Below are positions 32,369 through 40,800 of a stretch of 57,421 nucleotides of DNA, piece by piece. Where the stretch lies: positions 1-57,421 of IMG/VR virus record IMGVR_UViG_3300031566_000036. One strand, given 5' to 3'. Below the pieces are notes generated by a model. It did not search any database and was not told where the DNA came from. It worked only from the letters and a program-made list of their open reading frames with translations. How positions within the stretch are numbered: position 1 is the first letter of the stretch; each line of letters starts with the position of its first letter. This DNA comes from a virus. The translations under genes and the position numbers were made by a program.

Positions 32369-33406
32369 TTACTCCTTTTTTATAGCCCAAAAATCACCTC
32401 TGGAGGCATTCGCAACTATTGGAAATACGATATAAGTTTCACCGTTTATTGTTAAAGTATCCTCGGCCGCAAGACCACCATATCCCGGTACGGCATAGCA
32501 GCCTTGCAACTCTCCAAATATATGATTATTCGGATTATTCATTGTCATAATTAAAGGAAACACGGGATATGAGCCGTCAATGTTTTCTCTTAAACTGTTA
32601 GTGAATATATTATCCGGACCATAAGAAGTATTCTCTGAAGATATATATGGCCAGACATTATTATCATTATATAAAGTTGATCCTTCCCTTCCTTTCATTC
32701 TTATCCAAGAAGTTCCTTGCATCACTTTTAATGTAGAATAATAACCTGTAATATCAAATGTTCCCTGTACTATCACACCCTCTGCATTAGCGTATGGATT
32801 TGGGAATGCTCGATGATCTGTCGCAACTGAACTATATCTATGATTCGCCACCGTGCTTATAGGGCATGCACTTCCACCAACAACCATCGGATACGGGAAT
32901 TGGGTCGGCAGTCCATAGGGCAAAGCAAAGCCTTGATATAAGCATTCATACACGCTGGAGATTTTAGCAACAACAACATATCTTCTGCCATTGCCTAAGA
33001 ACCAATACGGGATAGGATTTTCCCACATTAACATTCTTGGCAAACGACCTTGTGTCACGCCCGGCTGTAGAGAAATATCAACACCAGACGAATAGCCGGT
33101 CATCGCGGCCATACGCCAATTATAATAATCATCGCCGACATCTGAGTAGGTGTCAATCCAAGTATAAATTTCATCAACACCAGAGGTGCCAGGACCATGT
33201 GCAAACATTTCAGCTTCGCTGACGGCAGTATAACTATCAATCGTCCAAGCTTGTGAACTTCCACCGGAAGCAACGTCATCGTCAATTGCTACAAGCTCAT
33301 CCATATCAGGATGGTCACCAATTACTCTCGCGGGGTCACTGATAAAGTCTTTTAACCGTTCTAACAAATCGAGATAACCATCAGCTGTTCCAATTTCGTA
33401 AGCCAT
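32369..33406 (-). CDS. Virion/tail protein, paralog 2
   Basis: 345 residues, following the tape measure with overlapping stop/start (TAATG). It shares N- and C-terminal patterns with the 31363-32364 protein, while the middle differs, containing GYSSGVDISLQPGVTQG and many aromatic and Pro residues. Divergent middles with conserved ends suggest a common scaffold carrying variable surfaces. Function not assigned beyond virion structure. Confidence 0.75.
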   Translation of the reverse strand: MAYEIGTADGYLDLLERLKDFISDPARVIGDHPDMDELVAIDDDVASGGSSQAWTIDSYTAVSEAEMFAHGPGTSGVDEIYTWIDTYSDVGDDYYNWRMAAMTGYSSGVDISLQPGVTQGRLPRMLMWENPIPYWFLGNGRRYVVVAKISSVYECLYQGFALPYGLPTQFPYPMVVGGSACPISTVANHRYSSVATDHRAFPNPYANAEGVIVQGTFDITGYYSTLKVMQGTSWIRMKGREGSTLYNDNNVWPYISSENTSYGPDNIFTNSLRENIDGSYPVFPLIMTMNNPNNHIFGELQGCYAVPGYGGLAAEDTLTINGETYIVFPIVANASRGDFWAIKKE

Positions 33407-36231
33407 TATATGATTCCTTTTCTTCGTAGGAAATTCGTATATATTTTTTCGCCTGCGTCACTTGACATTGCTGCAAGAGCCTCATCTTGTGTCAATACAT
33501 TTACAACTTTTAACTTATTCACAACGGGAGCACTGGACTGTTGCTGCGCTTTAACACCTAATTTTCCATCAGCGCCACGTGACAGTGGCATCACTGCCTC
33601 GGGGCCAGCTTCACCCATTAAAGCCATTGGCGAAAGTGTAGGCCCATCGGTGACAAAACCATTCGCCATGGGAACTACTTTGCCAAGATTAAACATAGCA
33701 CCCATTGCATATTTACCAGTATTCAAAAAGTTTTGGCCTGTCGCTTCAGTTCCCGGCGTCCCTGCACTACCGGCAGCCGCAGGATTAAGCGCGCCAATCG
33801 CGGCCATTAACATTTTAGCTAACATCATCTTAATAATCATTTTATTAAGTTCGCCTAAAACACCCGCGACAAAACTTTTGAAGTTCGCAGTTCCGGTTGT
33901 TGCTAAGTCATTTAACGTGTTCGTTAAACCATCCAATGCTCCAACGGCTACATCTCCAAGATTTGCCCATAAGTTTGTAGCGTCACTTAACCATTGTTCT
34001 ATTTTTACGTTAAACGCTGAGACTCCGCGTTGACCCTCTTGAATTTCCTTTAATTTCTCAGCGTATAAATCCATCATAGCATTAAGTTGACGTTGACCTT
34101 CAACTGTTTTTAATATCTCAATACCAATCATTCTTTCAACAACTACTTGATACTCAGCCATCTTTACGGCGCGTTCACGCTCTTCTGGAATTTTGCCAAG
34201 TAAAGTTAATTCAAAATCTAATTCTTTGTTTAGTTGCTCAATGTTACGAGACGCTTCTAATGCTACGACTTCTTGTAACGCGTCCTTGTACTCTTTTAGT
34301 TTTTTGTTTACCCACTCTTGATTGTCAGGACTCTCGGCTAACGCTGCGTTTTGAAATGTGATTATATCCGTAGCGCGTTCGCGTAGTTCATTTCCTGCAA
34401 GCAGTAAAGTTTTTTCTTCTTTTAATGCAGCCATCATGTCTTTCATAATCTGGCTGCCAGCCTCGCCTTCAGCCTTTTGAACTGCTGAAGTAATAACTTG
34501 TTGGTCAACAACGCTTTGGTTGTAGTCATCAATTAATGCGAGACGTGCTTTTTCTTGTGTTAGTAAAATTATGTTATTTTCTATTTCTTGTTCTTTTGCT
34601 CTTTGCATTCGACCAACTGATGAACCCGTATCTTGACCATCCTTGATTATTTCTGGTATTCCGGCATACTCTGACATCTCGAACATTGGTTTTGCTTGTT
34701 TTGGTAACAGTTTATCTGCATTAGTTCGGATAATGCCCATCACTTCTCGGATACTTGCATACCCAGAGAGCACCTCTTTTATTCCTTGTACATAATCATC
34801 CCAATATCCGTCCCAACCTTCTCTAAAAGTTTTTGATTCTCCTGTAAGTACTTTCATCTCAGCTGCAATCGCACCTATATATCCCGCTATAGCAACGAAA
34901 GTAAGAGAAGCAGGTAACACCATAGAGCCCCAGAACAATTTTGCTGCCGCCGTTGCGCCTATCATTATACTCTTAATGCCTAAAATTGCAAACCCTAATT
35001 TTGAAAGGACAATTAATACTGGACCAATCGCAGCAGTGACACCGACGAGTCTAATTATGTACAGTTTTGTAGTATCACTTAGTTCCATCCACCATGTTGA
35101 TGCAGCTTTAAGATGCTCGCCCATTTTCAAAACGACTGGAGCTAACGTTGCACCAATGTCTTTTGCAACACCTTTTATATGATGCCAAGCAATTATCATT
35201 TGAGCTGTAAACGACTTTAAGTTCGCGGTCGCTAGCGCTTGCGTTCGACCACCTGCATTATTTAATCGCTCACCCCAGTTTCGAATCTCATCCGACATTC
35301 CAAGCAATGGAAGAATAACTTGTTGAGACCGCGCTGCGAATCCCAACATATCTAACGTTGCACTTTTTGTTTTAGCCGACATGCCTCCAAGAAGTACAGT
35401 CATGTCACCAATAACATCAGCAAGTGGTCTGAGATTTCCAGTTTCAACGTCGTATAATTCAAGACCGTATTTTTTCCATTCTGCGGCATTTTCACGAGCA
35501 CCCATCATCATAAAACGTAACATACGACCAAATGCAGAACCAGCCTCTGAACCTTTAATATTTTGCTTAGCATACGCGGCTAAAATTGCAGTACCTTCTT
35601 CGAGTTGAATACCCCAAGTTTTCATCGCTGCAGCTGCTTCATTTGTTAAAGCTTCAGCAAATTGAGAAATAGTTGCTTGTGATAATTCGTTAGCAGCAGT
35701 AAGTACATCTGTTACTCGTGTTAAGTTCTTTAAGTTTACTTCAGCATCTTTTGAAGTTAAAGCAAGTGCAGCCTGTGAACCAACAGCCATTTCTGTCGCT
35801 TGACTTAAATCAAAACTACCTGCTGTTGCGAAACGTTCAACAGCCGAAAGAGCCGTCATTGATTGTGTTGCGTTAAGTCCAGCTGAACCTAAGTAAAAGT
35901 AGGCTTTTGCTAAATCGGTCGAAGACTGTGTTGACTTTTTCGATAGCGCTCCGGCAGTCTGTTCCATCTTCTTTCGCATCTCATCAGACACGTCGCCGTA
36001 TAATGCGAGCGACTTTGTCATTGCATCATCGAAACTCGCGAACGCTTTAACTGAAGCAGCAGCTAATCCCACTAAGGGGAGAGTAACTCGCATAGTCATC
36101 GTTCGGCCAGCACGCCCCATTGCTTCAGACGTGGCACGCAACTTTTTCTCTGCCGTGTTTAGCATTGAAACAAACTGCGTACCATCCAAACGAAGATGCG
36201 CGATTAAATTACCGAGGTCCATTGTTGCCAT
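33406..36231 (-). CDS. Tail tape measure protein
   Basis: 941 residues. The N-terminus (DLGNLIAHLRLDGTQFVSML, then GRAGRTMTMRVTLPLVGLAAASVKAFASFDDAMTKSLAL) and the region up to about 300 (STDLAKAYFYLGSAGLNATQSM; SQATISQFAEALTNEAAAAM) match TP901-type tape measure proteins. A hydrophobic block lies at about 385-455. Residues 530-750 are long charged helices. The protein sets tail length. By the usual 0.15 nm per residue a tail of roughly 140 nm is expected. Confidence 0.95.
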   Translation of the reverse strand: MATMDLGNLIAHLRLDGTQFVSMLNTAEKKLRATSEAMGRAGRTMTMRVTLPLVGLAAASVKAFASFDDAMTKSLALYGDVSDEMRKKMEQTAGALSKKSTQSSTDLAKAYFYLGSAGLNATQSMTALSAVERFATAGSFDLSQATEMAVGSQAALALTSKDAEVNLKNLTRVTDVLTAANELSQATISQFAEALTNEAAAAMKTWGIQLEEGTAILAAYAKQNIKGSEAGSAFGRMLRFMMMGARENAAEWKKYGLELYDVETGNLRPLADVIGDMTVLLGGMSAKTKSATLDMLGFAARSQQVILPLLGMSDEIRNWGERLNNAGGRTQALATANLKSFTAQMIIAWHHIKGVAKDIGATLAPVVLKMGEHLKAASTWWMELSDTTKLYIIRLVGVTAAIGPVLIVLSKLGFAILGIKSIMIGATAAAKLFWGSMVLPASLTFVAIAGYIGAIAAEMKVLTGESKTFREGWDGYWDDYVQGIKEVLSGYASIREVMGIIRTNADKLLPKQAKPMFEMSEYAGIPEIIKDGQDTGSSVGRMQRAKEQEIENNIILLTQEKARLALIDDYNQSVVDQQVITSAVQKAEGEAGSQIMKDMMAALKEEKTLLLAGNELRERATDIITFQNAALAESPDNQEWVNKKLKEYKDALQEVVALEASRNIEQLNKELDFELTLLGKIPEERERAVKMAEYQVVVERMIGIEILKTVEGQRQLNAMMDLYAEKLKEIQEGQRGVSAFNVKIEQWLSDATNLWANLGDVAVGALDGLTNTLNDLATTGTANFKSFVAGVLGELNKMIIKMMLAKMLMAAIGALNPAAAGSAGTPGTEATGQNFLNTGKYAMGAMFNLGKVVPMANGFVTDGPTLSPMALMGEAGPEAVMPLSRGADGKLGVKAQQQSSAPVVNKLKVVNVLTQDEALAAMSSDAGEKIYTNFLRRKGII

Positions 36232-36234
36232 TAG

Positions 36235-36573
36235 TTACTTTCGTTTAATGCCTAAGAATCCTAACCATCTACTTTTTGAAGCTTCTGTTTTCTGCTCTAA
36301 CTTTTGCTTAACAAGAGTTTTTTCATCTACGAACTTAATTACGAAGTCACTCACCTTTGTCTTTCGTATTTCTGACTGCTTAATCCATGAGCGTCGAACT
36401 TCAGCCGTAAGCTGTGCAATGTACATGTAAAGTGCGCTAAATCTATTCGGCTCTTCATTTAAGTATACAATCCAGTCAGTAAATTCTAATGAGCTCGTAG
36501 TCCGTTTTACATATTGAATAGGTGAATGAAGATGAGAGGCTAAACGGAACCAGCTTAACCTCTCACCCGTCAT
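36235..36573 (-). CDS. Tail assembly chaperone, -1 frameshift extension (gpT-like)
   Basis: Its 112 codons are most likely translated mainly as the C-terminal part of a fusion with the upstream 36570-36914 gene through the -1 slip at 36576-36582, giving about 226 residues. It also has its own ATG at 36573, overlapping the upstream TGA. It is basic near the end (KQKLEQKTEASKSRWLGFLGIKRK). In siphophages the fusion binds the tape measure protein while the short form coats it. Confidence 0.85.
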   Translation of the reverse strand: MTGERLSWFRLASHLHSPIQYVKRTTSSLEFTDWIVYLNEEPNRFSALYMYIAQLTAEVRRSWIKQSEIRKTKVSDFVIKFVDEKTLVKQKLEQKTEASKSRWLGFLGIKRK

Positions 36574-36582
36574 TCGTTTTTT
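36532..36582 (-). promoter_or_regulatory. Programmed -1 ribosomal frameshift signal
   Basis: The heptamer A-AAA-AAC at 36582-36576 is in the upstream frame (GCA AAA AAC GAA TGA). Nine bases downstream a stem of 14 pairs (36566-36553 with 36545-36532) with a 7-nt loop forms in the RNA. Slipping back one base continues in the frame of the next gene (CGA ATG ACG). Confidence 0.92.
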
Positions 36583-36914
36583 GCTTCTTCCTTCGACTTC
36601 TCAGACAAACCGTTAATGTCTTGAGCTGCATCAAATAAAGCACTTAGGACTACTGCTGGAAACTTTGATACCTCTGCTTCGGGAACCTGCTTACCTTCTG
36701 AATCAAGCAAGCACATACTGACGAGCTTCGACTGCACACCCGTGAACTTTTTGGTCTTTCCTTCGCCCATTCTTTCGTTGACAAAGTCAAACCACTCGTC
36801 GCGTCGTTGACCGTCGAAACCCGACAGTACATAATTTTTTGGTATGCCATCTTTGTCTGTTAAAGTCACAGGGTTAAACGGTAATACTAACGAAAAATCT
36901 AATGCCTTACTCAT
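36570..36914 (-). CDS. Tail assembly chaperone (gpG-like)
   Basis: 114 residues starting at ATG 36914 behind AAAGGATTTAG. It lies between the tail tube and tape measure genes, where siphophages encode chaperone G. The sequence (MSKALDFSLVLPFNPVTLTDKDG...GFDGQRRDEWFDFVNERM) has the acidic, helical C-terminal part expected. The last codons are GCA AAA AAC GAA TGA, which form the slippery site described at 36532-36582. Confidence 0.9.
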   Translation of the reverse strand: MSKALDFSLVLPFNPVTLTDKDGIPKNYVLSGFDGQRRDEWFDFVNERMGEGKTKKFTGVQSKLVSMCLLDSEGKQVPEAEVSKFPAVVLSALFDAAQDINGLSEKSKEEAKNE

Positions 36915-36945
36915 CTTACTAAATCCTTTCCAATATTAAAGTGGG

Positions 36946-37389
36946 TTATGCTGCCGCAGTGTAATCAGGTGCCGTCTCTACACCGGCGTCAGTCTGATTG
37001 CTCGGGACAATTGTTACTGTCGCTGTAGGTTGCTCGCCTTCAACGATGTTGCCCGGTATGAACTTATCAAGCCATCCGTAAAAGGCTACAGTCGATGTGT
37101 CCGGGAACGTGATAGTAATAAGCTGGTTATCTTTAATCATGTCTACAATATCATCGTAGAACTTCGCGTCGTAGCTTACGACTAAGGTCATCGGCGTCAT
37201 TGTGATAAGTTTCTTTGGTGCCTTTGTTCTGTACAAAGTGTTTCTCATCGTCGTTGTGTCAGTTTCGCCGCCAGCGTCCATCCCAGGAGGAGTTATTTCT
37301 TTCTCCCAAAACGTTATGCCGGGGCCTGTTCCACTTCCTTGGTCTCCGAACGCGATAGTCGTTGCGAAGCCGTCATCAATTCTACTCAT
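36946..37389 (-). CDS. Major tail tube protein
   Basis: 147 residues starting at ATG 37389 behind GAAAGGAATT. Mostly beta strands with Thr, Val and Pro-rich loops (EITPPGMDAGGETDTTTMRN, TPMTLVVSYDAKFYDDIVDMI, DNQLITITFPDTSTVAFYGWL), ending in a disordered Asp/Ala tail. Length, position between tail terminator and chaperones, and fold pattern match siphovirus tail tube proteins. Confidence 0.88.
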   Translation of the reverse strand: MSRIDDGFATTIAFGDQGSGTGPGITFWEKEITPPGMDAGGETDTTTMRNTLYRTKAPKKLITMTPMTLVVSYDAKFYDDIVDMIKDNQLITITFPDTSTVAFYGWLDKFIPGNIVEGEQPTATVTIVPSNQTDAGVETAPDYTAAA

Positions 37390-37408
37390 TTGTAATTCCT
37401 TTCAAAAA

Positions 37409-37858
37409 TTATACTTCTTCTAATGTCACGTTAAAGTTCAACTCGAACTTATATCTTCTTTTGGTTCCCGACTCAGTGCCGAGATTTAGAACGCCACTGA
37501 ATTTTGTTGCTGCCCAAAAATAGTATGAGTTTGTACCCACTATTACTGCGACTTTTTGGACATCGCTTAAATCGGTTAAAACACTTTTTAGTTTCAAATA
37601 ACCTGTCTCATAGTCTAATGCTCTTAATTGTATAATGATTCCGTAATGCTTAAAATTTTCGCCGGACGACATGTCCCGGCTATTTATAACATCTTGAGAA
37701 TCGTTTACACATGCAGCGTTATCTTCAACGTTATTTCCATCAGGTAATGACATTTCATATAAAGGCCAGTCGCCACTACTGCTTGGCAGGGTAAATAGTT
37801 CCTGAGCGACTAAATACGTTTTCAAAATCAAACAAGATGTATCAGATAAATTAGCCAT
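37409..37858 (-). CDS. Tail terminator-like protein
   Basis: The start chosen is ATG 37858, directly overlapping the stop of the giant gene (TGATG). 149 residues. A single alpha/beta domain: N-terminal helix (CLILKTYLVAQELFTLP), then HYGIIIQLRALDYETGYLKLK and a C-terminal strand pair (SGTKRRYKFELNF). Placed between neck and tube genes it fits a tail terminator (gpU-like). The same domain forms the C-terminus of the upstream 1520-residue protein. Confidence 0.75.
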   Translation of the reverse strand: MANLSDTSCLILKTYLVAQELFTLPSSSGDWPLYEMSLPDGNNVEDNAACVNDSQDVINSRDMSSGENFKHYGIIIQLRALDYETGYLKLKSVLTDLSDVQKVAVIVGTNSYYFWAATKFSGVLNLGTESGTKRRYKFELNFNVTLEEV

Positions 37859-40800
37859 CAATTCGTACGAGTCAAATGCTTCAAAATACTATCAAAATTT
37901 AATGTAAATAAATAACGCCGTTTCGTTGTCCCTACCTCTTGTCCTAAAGAAATAATACCGGACATATTCGAAAAGCAAACAATTCTGTAAGTCTCTAAAT
38001 CATCAAGTATTATTATTTCATTTTTTACAGTTTCTAATAAAGCCAGAATTGCTTTTATCTTCGCTTTACCTGTCTCATAATTGGATGCTCTGATTTTTAT
38101 CTGTAAACCATAATGCGTAGTTGGATATGATATTCTAATTCTTGTTTCAAGTCTCGGAGTCGTATCATATATGGCGCACGCGTTATTTATAACATCTGGC
38201 AAAGATGATGTGTATATAGGCCAACCGCTTTCTAAACTTGGCAAAGAAACAATAGCCTCAGCAATTAAATACGCGCCTATAATGTAACAAGGTGAAAATG
38301 CTAACACATCATCAATATCATAAGTTGCTGATACGACTGTAACCGCAGAGCTGTCTGTTAAGTCTAATTCATCGTACACAGATATGTCGAGCTGTGTGCC
38401 ATTTACTATTTCAGTATAATCAGTAACTTCAATACTATCTACGACAAGAATTTCATAAACGGGAATTAAAACATTAGTTTCATCACTAACTCCAACATTG
38501 TCAACTACTAATATTTCCAGTATAGAAATGTGTGCAGATATTCCATCAGATAAAACAATGTCATCAGCAACGTCCACCTCCAAAACGCCAATAACACTTG
38601 CTACAATATCTACTTCATCAGCAATACCAATATCGTCATAAACAGAAACTTCAAGTGTAGAAATACTAATCGCTGAAATATCGGTAATACCTATATTGTC
38701 AGTGACTAACACTTCAAAGGTTGAAATTTGTATCGTTATCGCATCGGCAACAACCACATTATCATATACAGATATTTCATAGACAGCGATTTGAACGTCT
38801 ACTTCATCACTAACTCCAACATCATCAGAAACAGACAGGTCGTAGAAATTTAATGAGCCAGCGACAGTTTCTGTTACTTGAACATTATCAAATACATAAA
38901 CATTCAAAGTACCAATATCTTGACGGATTGCTGTGACACCATCTGTAAGACCTACTATATCACTGATTACAATCTCAAGTAACGGATAGAACGTATCAAC
39001 TGATTCAGTTATTCCTATGTCATCAGCAACGGCAACCACAAGAACCGGCTCAAGCACTTCAATAACATCCGTAAGGCTAATTGTGTCACTAACAGATACT
39101 TCAAGAATCGAAATCTCTATGGCCGTTTCGTCACTTACTCCTACAGCATCACTTACCAGCACTTCCAAGATAGGAATAGATGCCGTTATATCATCAGAAA
39201 CGCCAATGGAATCAGACGCTAAAATCTCAAGAACTGGAATTGAGGCTTCCGTTACATCACTCAGACCGACAGTGTCTGACACATAAACATCAAGGATATT
39301 CGCTGCATCTTCGATAAATAAATGATCTATGACAAAACTATGTGTTGGGTTTCCTGGAGAGACATGATTAAACCTAACCCTTAGTTTACCGTCTGATATG
39401 TAGTCAATGTCATTTATCAGATTAAAGCTATAAGATTCTTCAACCGCACTTGATGGAAAATCATTTGCACTGGCAGTTACATTCACCCAGTCCAATATGT
39501 TGTAATTGTATTGCTGTAACTTAACAATGTGGGATGGATTTCCTATATAGTGACCAACCATGTTAAGCTGCATATTAGGGTCAGGAACAGAATAGTCACC
39601 ACCAAATTCAAACTCAAAATCAAATCCGGGCGTGCCTGTCACTTCGTCTATAATCAGTTCATTGTCATCTTCTGAATAAACGTCTATTAAACTACCAGAA
39701 CCTATCGTGTCTAATGGGACAGTAACCGTTATGGAAGTGGGCAAGAACCAAGGAACTACAACCTGACCAGTTACATTCTCTGTTACTACAATTGCATCGC
39801 TGACATATACTTCATAAACTGCAATCTGTACATCAGTTTCGTCACTTACTCCAACATTATCAGCAACTGTCAATTCGTAAAGATTCAACCGACTTGTAAC
39901 ATCTTCTGCTACTTGAATATCGTCATACACATAAACATTCAAAGTAGCAGCGTCTTGACGGATTGCTGTGATGCCATCCGTAAGTCCTATGGCCTCACTA
40001 ACAGCAATTTCCAGTAATGGATAATATGTCTCAACTGACTCGGTTATGCCTATAGCATCGAATACAGCAACTTCCAAGACTGGGATGAGGACTTCAGTTT
40101 CATCAGTAACAGCAATCGAATCACTAACTGATACCTCAAGAATAGAAATCTCAACAACAACACTATCGCTCAATCCAATATCATCAGTAACCGAAACCTC
40201 GTACAGAGATAAAGCTAATTCAACATCATCCGATACCCCGATGCCATCACTTACTGCCACTTCCAGTAATGGCATCTCGTTGACTACAATATCTTGAACT
40301 GCTACATCATCAAAAATGCTGACATTATATAATGGCAACTCGTGGTCACTTAGGTCTGTAACACTAATCAAATCGCTGACATATATCTCGTACAAATCCA
40401 GTTCCGAAACAGCCTCATCGGACAGACCTACATCATCATAAACATAAACTTCTAATGCTCCTGATATGGCAACGACAACTTCATCGGACACGCCAACTAA
40501 ATCTGAAACACTTACTTCAAGAATTGGAATCGAGGCGGAAACATCATCGGCAACGCCGATATTGTCGCTGACGTTTACTGATAATACACCGGCGCCAGGA
40601 ATTTCGACAGCAACATCTTCGGCAAGACCGATGGCATCATTGACGTTAATTTCATGGATTAAATTCAGTGACAATTTATATATTGATATTGGACTGGTGT
40701 AAGTAGAAACAAATAAAAATCCAGAATGAAAGGAAACTTCATTTGGAGAAGTTCCATTAAAAGCGTATGTCGTAAATTCATCTGTTGCAGGGTCTATGCG

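Noticed and set aside
33410-34033. 207-codon plus-strand frame opposite the tape measure gene
   Set aside because: Antisense shadow of a well-supported gene; no ribosome-binding site or recognisable product.
35981-35995. TCATCAG in the tape measure gene
   Set aside because: No GAAA or paired stems in the right order; coding sequence explains it.
38325-40655. Tandem units as a CRISPR array
   Set aside because: Units are 63-66 bp, continuous, in-frame and degenerate; there is no alternating identical repeat and unique spacer, and no cas gene.
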